DNA from: an uncultured Eubacteriales bacterium
GTDB lineage: Bacteria; Bacillota; Clostridia; Christensenellales; Aristaeellaceae
Length of the DNA stretch: 64,000 bases
Assembly (NCBI GenBank): GCA_902800625.1
Contig: CADCFG010000001.1
Span: forward strand, 124,001 to 188,000
Direction of reading: 5' to 3'
Position numbers and translations under genes: made by a program. Under the pieces are notes generated by a model. It was not told where the DNA came from, ran no database searches, and worked only from the letters and a program-made list of their open reading frames with translations. Of the stretch, positions 55,022 to 63,471 are shown one piece after another; within the stretch, counting starts at the first letter, position 1, and the number at the start of each line of letters is the position of its first letter.

Positions 55022-55834
55022 TTAATCCAGATACCCTTCCCTGCCCTTCACGCCAAAGCGCTGCTCCAGCAGGTGCATCTGTTCGTCGGTGATGGTGTTG
55101 ATCCGCGGCAGGTAGGCGATCTTCATGTAGATCTCCGCGGCCTTCTCGGCGGTCTCGATCAGGCCGAAGGTCTCGTCCAAATCCTTGCCCGCGCCGTAGA
55201 TGCCGTGCTGGCTCCAGACCACCAGCCGCGCGGTCTTCATCTTCTCGGCGGTGGCCTCGCCGATTTCGTTCGTGCCGCAGAGCATCCAGGGCAGCACATT
55301 CACGCCGTCCGGGAACACCACGATGCACTCTGTGCACATCTGCCAGAGGGTGCGAGTGAACTCCCGCTCGTCGAGGGTATGCACATAGGTCATGGCCAGC
55401 AGGTTCGCCGGGTGGCAATGCATCACCACGCGGTTCTGCGCGTCGACCGCCAGCCGCGCCACGTGGCTCATCATGTGTGCCGGAAACTCGCTGGTGAACT
55501 GGCCGCCGTCCGCGTAGCCCCAGAGCAGCGCGGCCGTTTGGCCGCCGTCCGTCAGCCGTACGACGCCGAGGTTCACCTCCGGCGCGTACTGCACGTTCTT
55601 GAAGTACTTGCCAGTGCCTGTGACGAGGAAATACCTGCCGTCAAGTTCCGGCGCGGCAAAGCCAGTGGGGATGTTCCGGATGACCTTCCCGGTATCGAGG
55701 TATTCCCTCACCTCGCCCTCGTCCAACAGCAGGCTGATGTTGCCGCCGTTGCGCTCGTCCCAGCCGTGGGCGTACATGTTGGCGGTCGTACGGATCATTT
55801 CCACCATGAATGGCGCGGTCAGCAGGTCCTTCAT
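55022..55834 (-). CDS. rhaD: Rhamnulose-1-phosphate aldolase
   Basis: A 270-residue class II aldolase that splits L-rhamnulose-1-phosphate into dihydroxyacetone phosphate and L-lactaldehyde. GWDERNGGNISLLLD near the start, ITGTG-like LVTGTGKYF, the zinc ligands in VVMHCHPANLLAMTY and WSQHGIYGAGKDLDE are diagnostic. The ATG at 55834 has GGAGG seven bases upstream and overlaps the rhaA stop by four bases. It is the last gene of rhaB-rhaA-rhaD. Confidence 0.95.
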   Translation of the reverse strand: MKDLLTAPFMVEMIRTTANMYAHGWDERNGGNISLLLDEGEVREYLDTGKVIRNIPTGFAAPELDGRYFLVTGTGKYFKNVQYAPEVNLGVVRLTDGGQTAALLWGYADGGQFTSEFPAHMMSHVARLAVDAQNRVVMHCHPANLLAMTYVHTLDEREFTRTLWQMCTECIVVFPDGVNVLPWMLCGTNEIGEATAEKMKTARLVVWSQHGIYGAGKDLDETFGLIETAEKAAEIYMKIAYLPRINTITDEQMHLLEQRFGVKGREGYLD

Positions 55835-57087
55835 GCCCTCGCCTCCAATACCTTTTTCTCGTAAGCCTTGATCTCGTCGAACCACTCGCCGTCCACGGGC
55901 CTGTCGCAGCGGCGGCAGTACTCGTCCCAGACCTCGCCGAAGGGCAGGGTCTTCAATTCCTCCTGCCGAACCATCAGCTCGGTGAAGTCGCCGGCATCCT
56001 GCATTTTCTTCAATTCGTCGTTGGGTTGCAGCAGCGCGAACAGCAGCGCCTTCTGCAGATTGCGATAGCCGGTCACCCAGGCGGACACGCGGTTGATGCT
56101 GGCGTCAAAGTAGTCCAGGGCGATGTTCACCTTGCCGTCCAGCCCGCCGCAGCGCACGATCTCCCGTGCGATCTCCCGCGTCTCGTCGTCGAACAGCACC
56201 ACGTGGTCGCTGTCCCAGCGAATGGGCCGGGTCACGTGCAGCGCGATCTCCGGGAAGAACGCCAGCAGCGCCGGGATCTTGTCGGACACCACCTCGGTGG
56301 GATGGTAGTGGCCGTTGTCCATCAGCGGGATGCACTTGTCCCGGTTGAAAGCGGCGTAGCTGAGGGCGAACTCGGCGGAGCCCACGGTGTAGGCCTCCAC
56401 GCCGATGCCGAACACCTTGCTCTCGATGCAGGGCTTCACCTTCGCGAAGTCGTAGGGCTCGGACAGGATCTCGTCGATGGCCTCGCGATAGCGCATTCTC
56501 GGCCCGATGCGGTCGGCGGGGATGTCCTTGAAGCCGTCGCCGGTCCAGATGTTCATCACGCAGGGCTGGCCCAGTTCCTCGGCCAGATAATTGGAGATGC
56601 GGATGGAGGCCTTGCCGTGGTCGATCCAAAAGCGCCGGGTCTCAGCGTCGGACGAGGAAAGCGTCAGCGGGTCGCACTTGGGATGGGAGAAGAAGGTGGG
56701 ATTGAAGTCGCAGCCCAGTTTCCTCTGCTTGCAGAATTCCACCCAGCGGCGGAAGTGCTTCGGCTCCAGCTTATCCCGGTCCGCCCACTCGCCGTCCTCA
56801 AAGATGGCGTAGCTGGCGTGCAGGTTCAGCTTGGGCTTGCCTGGGATCAACGACAGCACCTCGTCGATGTCGGCCATCAATTCCTCCGGCGTCCGGGCAC
56901 GGCCGGGATAGTTGCCGGTGGTCTGGATGCCGCCGGTGAGGGGCTTGGACGGATCTGTGTCAAAGCCGCGCACGTCGTCGCCCTGCCAGCAGTGCAGGGA
57001 CACCGGTACGGTCTTCAGCCTTTCGATGGCGGCCTCGGCGTCCACGCCCTGTGCCGCGTACTTCTGCTTCGCTTCCCGATAGCTCAT
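55831..57087 (-). CDS. rhaA: L-rhamnose isomerase
   Basis: A 418-residue TIM-barrel metalloenzyme that converts L-rhamnose to L-rhamnulose. SLHCWQGDDVRGFD, GGIQTTGNYPGRA, KLNLHASYA, the metal-binding LMDNGHYHPTEVVSDKI and WDSDHVVLFDDE are characteristic. I place the start at the ATG at 57087, seven bases after GGAGG. The ATG at 57093 is almost on top of the Shine-Dalgarno but overlaps the rhaB stop (ATGA), so it stays possible. Confidence 0.95.
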   Translation of the reverse strand: MSYREAKQKYAAQGVDAEAAIERLKTVPVSLHCWQGDDVRGFDTDPSKPLTGGIQTTGNYPGRARTPEELMADIDEVLSLIPGKPKLNLHASYAIFEDGEWADRDKLEPKHFRRWVEFCKQRKLGCDFNPTFFSHPKCDPLTLSSSDAETRRFWIDHGKASIRISNYLAEELGQPCVMNIWTGDGFKDIPADRIGPRMRYREAIDEILSEPYDFAKVKPCIESKVFGIGVEAYTVGSAEFALSYAAFNRDKCIPLMDNGHYHPTEVVSDKIPALLAFFPEIALHVTRPIRWDSDHVVLFDDETREIAREIVRCGGLDGKVNIALDYFDASINRVSAWVTGYRNLQKALLFALLQPNDELKKMQDAGDFTELMVRQEELKTLPFGEVWDEYCRRCDRPVDGEWFDEIKAYEKKVLEARA

Positions 57088-57089
57088 GT

Positions 57090-58366
57090 TCATGCCTCCT
57101 CCGCGTTCATATGTATTTTCAGGTTGCCAAGGGCCGTCGCCTCGATGGGCAGGGCGATCACCCGCTTGCCCGTGGCCGCCTCGGTGAGTTGATTCAAAAA
57201 AGCGTTCTTTGCGCCGCCGCCCACGATGTACAGCCGATCGTAGTTCTTGCCTGCGTTGCGCTCCAGCTCGTCGATGGCCTGCCTGTAGCTCATGGCCAGC
57301 GAATGATAAGCGCAGCGGAAGTAGTCGGATGGGGCCCGCGGCTCTGTTCCCAGCGCCGCGTCGAAGGCTTCTTTCATGCTCCTCGGCGCGAGGAACGCCG
57401 GCGCGTTGGCGTCCACGGTGGCCTCAAAGCGGCTCGCCTCGGCGGCAGCGGTGATCCTTCCCCATTCCTCGTCGGGGCAAAGTTCCTCCCTCAGCCGGTT
57501 CACCAGCCACATACCCATGATGTTCTTCTGGTAGCGGTTGTAGCCCACGCCGCCCTCGTTGGACCAGTTGGCCCGCTGGCTGGCGGCGTCGGTGATGGGC
57601 CGCGGCGTCTTGACGCCCAGCAGGCTCCAGGTGCCGGAGGAGATGTAGGGCGCGTCCGCGTCCATCGGGATGCCCTCCACGGCCGAGCCGGTGTCGTGGG
57701 TGGCGCAGAGCACGACCCGGATGCCCCTGTATGCCCCGATGGCCGTCCCCGGCCTCTGCAGAGGATGGAACAGGTGTCCCGGCAGGCCCAGCGCGTCGAT
57801 GATCGCCGGGTCATACTCCCCCGTCTGGGCGCTCACCATGCCACCGGTGGTGGCGTTGGTGTACTCGTGGGACTTTACGCCGCAGAGACGATACATCAGG
57901 TATTCCGGCACCATCAAAAAGTCCGTCACACCCTTTAGGCGCCCGGCCAGCTTGTCCGCGTACAGCTGGTAGATGGTGTTGAAGGGCTGGAACTGGATGC
58001 CCGTGCGGCGGTAGAACTCGGAAAAGGGCATGATTTGGTGAACGGCCTCGATGGCCGCTGCCGTGCGGCTGTCCCGGTAGGCATAACAGGGTTAACAGCC
58101 TCGTCGCCCCGCATCAGCACGTAGTCCACGCCCCAGGTGTCGATCGACAGGCTCTCGATCTCCGGGAACCTCGCAAGCGCCGCGTCGACGCCTGCCTTCA
58201 CGTGGCCGACCAGCGCCTCCATGTCCCAGGTCAGTTGCCCGTCCAGCTCCGTCACGCCGTTGGGAAAGCGATAGACCTCCTCGGTCCGAAGGGCTCCGCT
58301 TTCGCGCCAGCCCACGATGTGCCTCCCACTGGAAGCGCCGATGTCAATGGCAAGATATCGCTTCAA
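57090..58366 (-). pseudogene. rhaB: Rhamnulokinase, one frameshift
   Basis: An FGGY-type kinase that phosphorylates L-rhamnulose. The N-terminal part (YLAIDIGASSGRHIVG, DTWGVDYVL) runs in frame to VNPV. The rest (YAYRDSRTAAA, then GIQFQPFNTIYQL, ATHDTGSAV, SSGTWSLLG, IVGGGAKNAFLNQ) continues in another frame. One missing A in the AA at 58085-58086 explains the shift. The repaired product would be about 425 residues, shorter than the usual ~480-490, with a short loop before ATHDT and a short C-terminus. The start is TTG at 58366 with AGGAGG seven bases upstream. Error or real decay cannot be separated here. Confidence 0.87.
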
Positions 58367-58391
58367 AGCAATCCCTCCTGTCGCCATCAAT

Positions 58392-58420
58392 ATGATAGCA
58401 AATCAGGAGGGCTTTTTCAA
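58392..58420 (-). promoter_or_regulatory. Promoter of the rhaBAD operon
   Basis: Minus strand: TTGAAA (58420-58415), a 17-base spacer ending in TGC, and TATCAT (58397-58392), 26 bases before the TTG start. Confidence 0.75.
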
Positions 58421-58472
58421 GACAATCGGGTTCATGGATTGTTTTTTCGCAATCTGTTTCAACTGTTTGGAG

Positions 58473-60869
58473 TCAGCCCATCCGGATCAATCGTATGTCA
58501 GTGATGGCGCACTGGTCGCCGGTGAGGGCGATATACACGTCCTTCACGTCCTTGCGAAGGGTGGTGACGCTCTTGATTGCGATGCCCATGTTCTCCGTCC
58601 TCATGGTGATCTGATTCCCCGCCCTTTGGATTTCGACGGCACAGTCGAAACCCTGCCTGTTCTTCTCCTTCCAGGCGTTCCAGCCCTCGAAGGCCTCGGT
58701 GTGGGTGACCTGCACCCGGTTCTCGGCGCTGTCGTTGGACTCCCACTCCTCGCCGTCCAGCCGCAGCAGCGTGAACTCCCGGCTGCGCGGCCCGTTCAAG
58801 CGGCCATCGTCGGAGGCAAACACGCTAATGTAGGCGCAGTGCCACACCAAATGCGCGGTGGGCAGGCTGCGGGTATGGAAGGTGAGGCACATGCTGCCCT
58901 CGATGGGCACGCCGCGGGTGGCCGCCGTGCGCCAGTTGTCCACCTGGATATTCGGGATGTCCCCCTCAGGACAGCCCCTGATATAGCTGACCTCCTCGGC
59001 GATGCGGGGTATGGCGTCTGGTGCCGCCGGCGACTCGTCGAATTCCACGCGCAGGCCGCTGACGGTGCAGTGCTCGCCGGTGACAGCCAGGTAGCTGTAC
59101 CGGGAACAGTCCGGAAGTGCCAGCACGATCTCCCGGGCGTGCTTGCCATGGGAGATCCGCAGCAGGGCGTGATCCTTCACGCGCAGCGCTTCGATCTCAT
59201 ACTGCCGGCCACGGTCGTCGCCCTCTTCCAGCGGATACGACTCTCGTTCGAGTTTCCGTGTCTCAGCCTTGCGTACCCCGTCCGCCTCCAGATGCCCGTC
59301 GAGCCGGAGGCTGGCGTATTCAAAGTAGGCCAGATCCCGGTTGTCCTCCTGGCCCGGGTGCACCCGGCCGTCGTGGGCGTCGAACAGCACCAGCGTCGGC
59401 AGGCACTCGCTCACGGCAAAGCCGGGGTCCGGTCTGGTGTACAGCCGGATCCGCACCCGCTTGTCCGAGATGAGGATGCCCTCGGTACACTCATTATAGA
59501 GGTCCTCGAAGTGCAATCTGCCGGATGTCAGGCTATTTTCGCCGGTTGCCGCTTCGCGCATGCGGTATTCCGTATCCATGTCCAAAAGGCGGATCATAGC
59601 CTTGGCAAACACGGGGTCGAACTGCGTACCGATGCCCTTGACCAATTCCTCGCGCACCAGGTGCTGGGCAATGGCCCTTCGATAGCTGCGATTGGAGGTC
59701 ATGGCGTCGTAGGCGTCGGCCACGGCAATGATCCGGGCAACCTCTGGGATATCCTCGCCCTTGAGGCCTTCGGGATAGCCCCGGCCGTCGTAGCGCTCGT
59801 GATGGTACAGCGCCGCGACCTTCAGATAGGGCGACTGCTGGATGCTGGAGAGGATCTGCCCGCCCACCACGGGATGCTGCTTGATCTGGGCAAACTCCTC
59901 CTCGGTCAGGCGACCCTTCTTGGTCAGGATCCTTAATGGTACGCTGATCTTGCCCACGTCGTGAAGCAGGGCGGCGAAATAGATGTCCTCGCACTCCCGC
60001 TTGCCCTTCCCCGCCTCTCGGGCGATGCTGCTGGAATACTCCGCCACTCGCTTGGAATGGCCGTTGGTATAGCTGTCCTTGGCGTCGATGGCGTTCACCA
60101 GCGCCTCGGCGGTCTGTTCAAACAGCGCGTGCTCCTTCTTCTGATCCTCGCGGATCAGCTCGATCTCCCGCCGCCGCGCCTTATCCAGCGCGCTGTTCAT
60201 GTCGTTCAGCGTGTACACGTACAGCAGTGCCACAACGAGAGCCAGCATCATGTTCATCAGCGAAACGCCGTAGGCGAACAGCTGGATCACGGACACGGCA
60301 AAGAGCGCAATGGCATAGACCATCAGCGAAAACTGTATGGCGCGGCTCAGCCGCCCGCGATGCTGGATGATCACGGAGAGCTGCATGGCCAGCATCAGCA
60401 CGGGGATGATGTAGGATATGATAAAGCCCTGCGAGCGGTGGTAGACGTTCTGCGCGTCGATGGTGTAGTAGAGCCCGGTGAACTGGGACACGACCAACAG
60501 TGTCAAGCCGATGGCATACAGGCCATCGCAAAGGCGCAGCTGGACGGGAACGCGCCTGAGCCCGCCCTCGTTGAGATACAGATCGCGCAGATAGTGGGAA
60601 AAGCCATGTCCCAGGTCGAGCACCAGGACGAAAACCAGGAAGTTGCATATCCTGACCATCCAGCCGGCCAGCGTCCCGGGGGCGCCGCGATAGATATAGG
60701 CCAGGCGATCGGAGATCAGCAGCGCCGCCGCCGCGGCCTCCATCAGCGCAAGAATGCGCCGGCGTCTGGACGTCAATGACCGGGTCATCAGCGTCAAGGC
60801 TGCCAGAACGGCGCATATTCCAGCCAGGAACAGCATCACGTCCAGTTGGTACCTATGCAAGAATTCCAT
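58473..60869 (-). CDS. Membrane HD-GYP c-di-GMP phosphodiesterase with duplicated C-terminal module
   Basis: A 798-residue membrane protein. Residues 10-222 contain about seven hydrophobic segments, resembling a 7TM sensor. The HD-GYP domain (about 250-435) has HD at 303-304 (LLHDVGKIS) and YHHERYDGRGYPEG at 355-368. These are the residues used by relatives to hydrolyse c-di-GMP to GMP. The last ~350 residues hold two copies of a ~140-residue beta-rich module. The copies end in YLAVTGEHCTVSGLRVEF (593-610) and YIALTGDQCAITDIRLI (780-796), and each has an inner xxLRLDG segment. I do not recognise the module. The Shine-Dalgarno (GGGAGG) is 12 bases upstream. Confidence 0.87.
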   Translation of the reverse strand: MEFLHRYQLDVMLFLAGICAVLAALTLMTRSLTSRRRRILALMEAAAAALLISDRLAYIYRGAPGTLAGWMVRICNFLVFVLVLDLGHGFSHYLRDLYLNEGGLRRVPVQLRLCDGLYAIGLTLLVVSQFTGLYYTIDAQNVYHRSQGFIISYIIPVLMLAMQLSVIIQHRGRLSRAIQFSLMVYAIALFAVSVIQLFAYGVSLMNMMLALVVALLYVYTLNDMNSALDKARRREIELIREDQKKEHALFEQTAEALVNAIDAKDSYTNGHSKRVAEYSSSIAREAGKGKRECEDIYFAALLHDVGKISVPLRILTKKGRLTEEEFAQIKQHPVVGGQILSSIQQSPYLKVAALYHHERYDGRGYPEGLKGEDIPEVARIIAVADAYDAMTSNRSYRRAIAQHLVREELVKGIGTQFDPVFAKAMIRLLDMDTEYRMREAATGENSLTSGRLHFEDLYNECTEGILISDKRVRIRLYTRPDPGFAVSECLPTLVLFDAHDGRVHPGQEDNRDLAYFEYASLRLDGHLEADGVRKAETRKLERESYPLEEGDDRGRQYEIEALRVKDHALLRISHGKHAREIVLALPDCSRYSYLAVTGEHCTVSGLRVEFDESPAAPDAIPRIAEEVSYIRGCPEGDIPNIQVDNWRTAATRGVPIEGSMCLTFHTRSLPTAHLVWHCAYISVFASDDGRLNGPRSREFTLLRLDGEEWESNDSAENRVQVTHTEAFEGWNAWKEKNRQGFDCAVEIQRAGNQITMRTENMGIAIKSVTTLRKDVKDVYIALTGDQCAITDIRLIRMG

Positions 60870-60921
60870 CGCGTCCCGTTTCCTCCCAGTGCAAAATCAG
60901 GCATCCACCGAAGATCTTTTG

Positions 60922-61749
60922 CTATTCGGCCGCGCCTTCCGGCTCAGTGACCTTCTCAAAGCGCATGTCCTCGGCGGCGTTCTCCACCTTGTCCTCCCAG
61001 ATGAGGAAGCCCTCGTCGTCGATGCGGAACACGGCCTCGCCATTGTCGTAGACCTGCTCCTCGGCGGCGATCTCGCCATCCTCGCCGAAGGTCACGTAGG
61101 CCAGCACGCCGTCCGGCCGGGAGACCAGGCAGTCGTTCTCCGCGTCGTAATCGCAGGCATACTCCCAGCGGGCGGACTCCGACGCGCTGTTGCCCCACAT
61201 CACGGTAACGTAGATCACGTCGTCCAGGCTCTCGATGGTCATCGATGCCCGACCGCAGCCCCAGATGCCCTCAAAGGCGTCCTCCGGGCCCACGGGTGCT
61301 TCCGTGTCCACCTTCTCAAACACGATTTCGTTCTCACCGGGGGCTTCCTTGAAGTCCGTCCAGGTGAGCGTGCCGTCTTCGTTGATGGCGAAGGCCGCCG
61401 CACCATCCTCGTAGTAGACGGGTTCGGAGGTCAGCAGCTCGCCGAATTCATCGTTTTTAAAGTCGAACTTCGCGCCGATTTCCCGACTGGTCAGCGCCTT
61501 TCCCACGTCGTCATAGGCGCAGCTGTCGTAGATCCAGCGAATGCCCGCGTTGTCCTCCTTGTATTGGCTGATGATGCAGTTGAGCAGGTTTGGGTCGTCG
61601 TCCATGTGCACGATCTCCAGCATCATGTCCTGCGTGGCCCAAATGCCGACAAAATCTTCAAGCTCGGGGTAGTAGGTGTAGTCGCTCTCCGCCAGCGCGC
61701 AGGCGCACAGCAGCACAAGTACGGTCACAATGCTCAAAATCTTCTTCAT
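60922..61749 (-). CDS. Secreted acidic protein with two related repeats
   Basis: A 275-residue protein of unknown function. MKKILSIVTVLVLLCACALA is a signal peptide, probably cut after ALA, though the Cys residues leave a weak lipoprotein alternative. Two ~115-residue units follow. Unit 1 runs from FVGIWATQDMM to NEIVFEKV and unit 2 from FEGIWGCGRAS to DMRFEKV. Each contains a Val-Tyr-x-[Asp/Glu]-[Asp/Asn]-Gly pair (EPVYYEDGAAAFAINEDG; EQVYDNGEAVFRIDDEG). They look like lipocalin-like beta-barrel repeats. The ATG at 61749 has AAGGAG nine bases upstream. Confidence 0.75.
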   Translation of the reverse strand: MKKILSIVTVLVLLCACALAESDYTYYPELEDFVGIWATQDMMLEIVHMDDDPNLLNCIISQYKEDNAGIRWIYDSCAYDDVGKALTSREIGAKFDFKNDEFGELLTSEPVYYEDGAAAFAINEDGTLTWTDFKEAPGENEIVFEKVDTEAPVGPEDAFEGIWGCGRASMTIESLDDVIYVTVMWGNSASESARWEYACDYDAENDCLVSRPDGVLAYVTFGEDGEIAAEEQVYDNGEAVFRIDDEGFLIWEDKVENAAEDMRFEKVTEPEGAAE

Positions 61750-61776
61750 GTTCACACTCTCCTTATTCTTGTTTTA

Positions 61777-62679
61777 TTACAAACGAATCTTCGCGGGTCC
61801 GTTGTCCTTCTCGGCCTCCCGGGCTTCCTCCAGCTCCTTCTCCCAGGTCAGGTGGCGGTATTCCTCCGCCCGGGGATCGGTCTCAAACCAGTTGAGGAAG
61901 TCCTCCATCATGGGAAGTGTCCATTGGGTGTCGATCTGGGCGGTGGTGTAGGTCTTGCTCTGCAGGCGGTCAAAGCCGAAAATGTCCCGCACGTGGGACT
62001 TTTCCGCGTTCTCCACCACGTGCTCGGCATGCTGGGCGGGAATGAAGATCACGCCGGAGATGGTGCCCAGCACCACGTCTCCAGGCATGCACACCGCTTT
62101 GCCCACGCGGCAGGGCAGGTTGTAGCCGGTCATCATGCAGTTTCCGATGCCGGTGGGGTCCACGCCGCGGTAGTAGATCTGCAGGCCTTCGATCTTCACG
62201 ATCTGCTGCAGGTCCCGCACGCCGCCCCAGATCACGGCGCCGCCCCGCTTGGTGCGGGTGTGGATGGCGGTGGACAGGTTGCCGCCCACATAGGTGCCCT
62301 CGAAGATCTTGTCGTAGAGGTCCACCACCACCACGTCGTCCTCCACCAGCCTGTCGATGACCCACTGGTTGTAGAAGCCCTTGTGGCCCTCGCTCTCGCC
62401 GATGCCCCGCAGCGCCTTGTCCAAATCCGGCCGGAAGGGCATCATCACGGCGGTCACGGCGCGGCCCACCAGGATGTTGTCCCCGTGGGTCATCTTGAAA
62501 TCGCACTCCCAGTTGTTGCGGTAGCCCATGTTCCACAGGGGTCCCCAGGCCTCCTCGAAGGTGATCTTCCGCATCCGGTTCAGCACGTCCGAACTCACCT
62601 TGGGACGCCCGTCAGGCAGGCGCTCCCCCGTCCATTCCGGGGTGAGGCGAATGATGGTCTCCGGGTCGTTGAAAAACAT
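61777..62679 (-). CDS. RraA-family protein (HMG/CHA aldolase-like)
   Basis: A 300-residue protein of the RraA/hydroxymethylglutarate aldolase fold. VGGNLSTAIH and the hallmark GGVRDLQQI (Arg155-Asp156), which in aldolase members bind pyruvate and the metal, are present. The family acts in aldol cleavage of oxo-acids or, in some bacteria, as RNase E inhibitors. The adjacent dehydrogenase genes favour sugar-acid catabolism. It has N- and C-terminal extensions compared with ~160-residue RraA. GGAGG is eight bases before the ATG. Confidence 0.82.
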   Translation of the reverse strand: MFFNDPETIIRLTPEWTGERLPDGRPKVSSDVLNRMRKITFEEAWGPLWNMGYRNNWECDFKMTHGDNILVGRAVTAVMMPFRPDLDKALRGIGESEGHKGFYNQWVIDRLVEDDVVVVDLYDKIFEGTYVGGNLSTAIHTRTKRGGAVIWGGVRDLQQIVKIEGLQIYYRGVDPTGIGNCMMTGYNLPCRVGKAVCMPGDVVLGTISGVIFIPAQHAEHVVENAEKSHVRDIFGFDRLQSKTYTTAQIDTQWTLPMMEDFLNWFETDPRAEEYRHLTWEKELEEAREAEKDNGPAKIRL

Positions 62680-62706
62680 GGATATTCCCTCCGTCTCTGT
62701 CGTCGG

Positions 62707-63471
62707 TCAGATCAGTATCAGGCCCTTGTCCACCCGGATGCCGTCGCCGGTGACGGCCTGCGCTTCTGGCGTGCACAGATAGCACACCAGCTCGCCCACG
62801 TCCCGGGGCGTCACTTGGCGAAAGCCGTTCATGTCCGGGTTGTTGCAGTCCAGCGGATTGTGGGCACGGATGGGCGCGTTGCCGGTCTTGAACTCGATCT
62901 TGCAGCCACCCAGGTCGACGGCGTTCACGGTGATGCCGTCGGCGTACAGCTCCAGCGCCAGCTCCCGCGTGAACATGCGGATGGCGCCCTTGGTCATGGC
63001 GTAGCCCGCGTCAAAGCCGGTGGGCCGCTTGCCGTGGATGCTGGAGATATTCACGATGCGTCCGCAGTCGCTCTTTTTCAGATACGGCAGGCAGGCGCGC
63101 ACGGCGTGGAAGTAGCCGCCGATGTTGATCTCCCACAGCCGGCGCAGGGTGGCGTAGTCGTACATGTCGATGAACAGGTTGGGCTGCATGGCGGCGTTGT
63201 TCACCAGGATGTCCAGCCTGCCCCACTTTTCAATGATCGCGTCCACCATGCCCTGAAGCTGCGCTGCGTCGGTGACGTCGGCCTGGAACACGAAGCCCTC
63301 TCCCCCTGCAGCCTCCACCTGGCGCAGGGTCTCCTCGGCCATGGCGCGGTTGGTGTTGCAGTTGATGCAGACTTTCACGCCCTTTTCCGCCAGCGCCTTC
63401 ACCACGCCCGCGCCGACGCCCTTGCCGCCGCCCGTCACCAGGGCGACGCGGTCACGAAGACGGCCAGTCAT
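62707..63471 (-). CDS. Short-chain dehydrogenase/reductase
   Basis: A 254-residue classical SDR. VALVTGGGKGVGAGVV binds the cofactor, LVNNAA is the fourth-strand motif, and the catalytic set is Ser in NISSIHG with Tyr and Lys in YAMTK. The substrate is probably a sugar, sugar acid or polyol, judged from relatives and the RraA-like neighbour. GGGAGG lies seven bases before the ATG. It overlaps the upstream SDR-like gene by 20 bases. Confidence 0.92.
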   Translation of the reverse strand: MTGRLRDRVALVTGGGKGVGAGVVKALAEKGVKVCINCNTNRAMAEETLRQVEAAGGEGFVFQADVTDAAQLQGMVDAIIEKWGRLDILVNNAAMQPNLFIDMYDYATLRRLWEINIGGYFHAVRACLPYLKKSDCGRIVNISSIHGKRPTGFDAGYAMTKGAIRMFTRELALELYADGITVNAVDLGGCKIEFKTGNAPIRAHNPLDCNNPDMNGFRQVTPRDVGELVCYLCTPEAQAVTGDGIRVDKGLILI

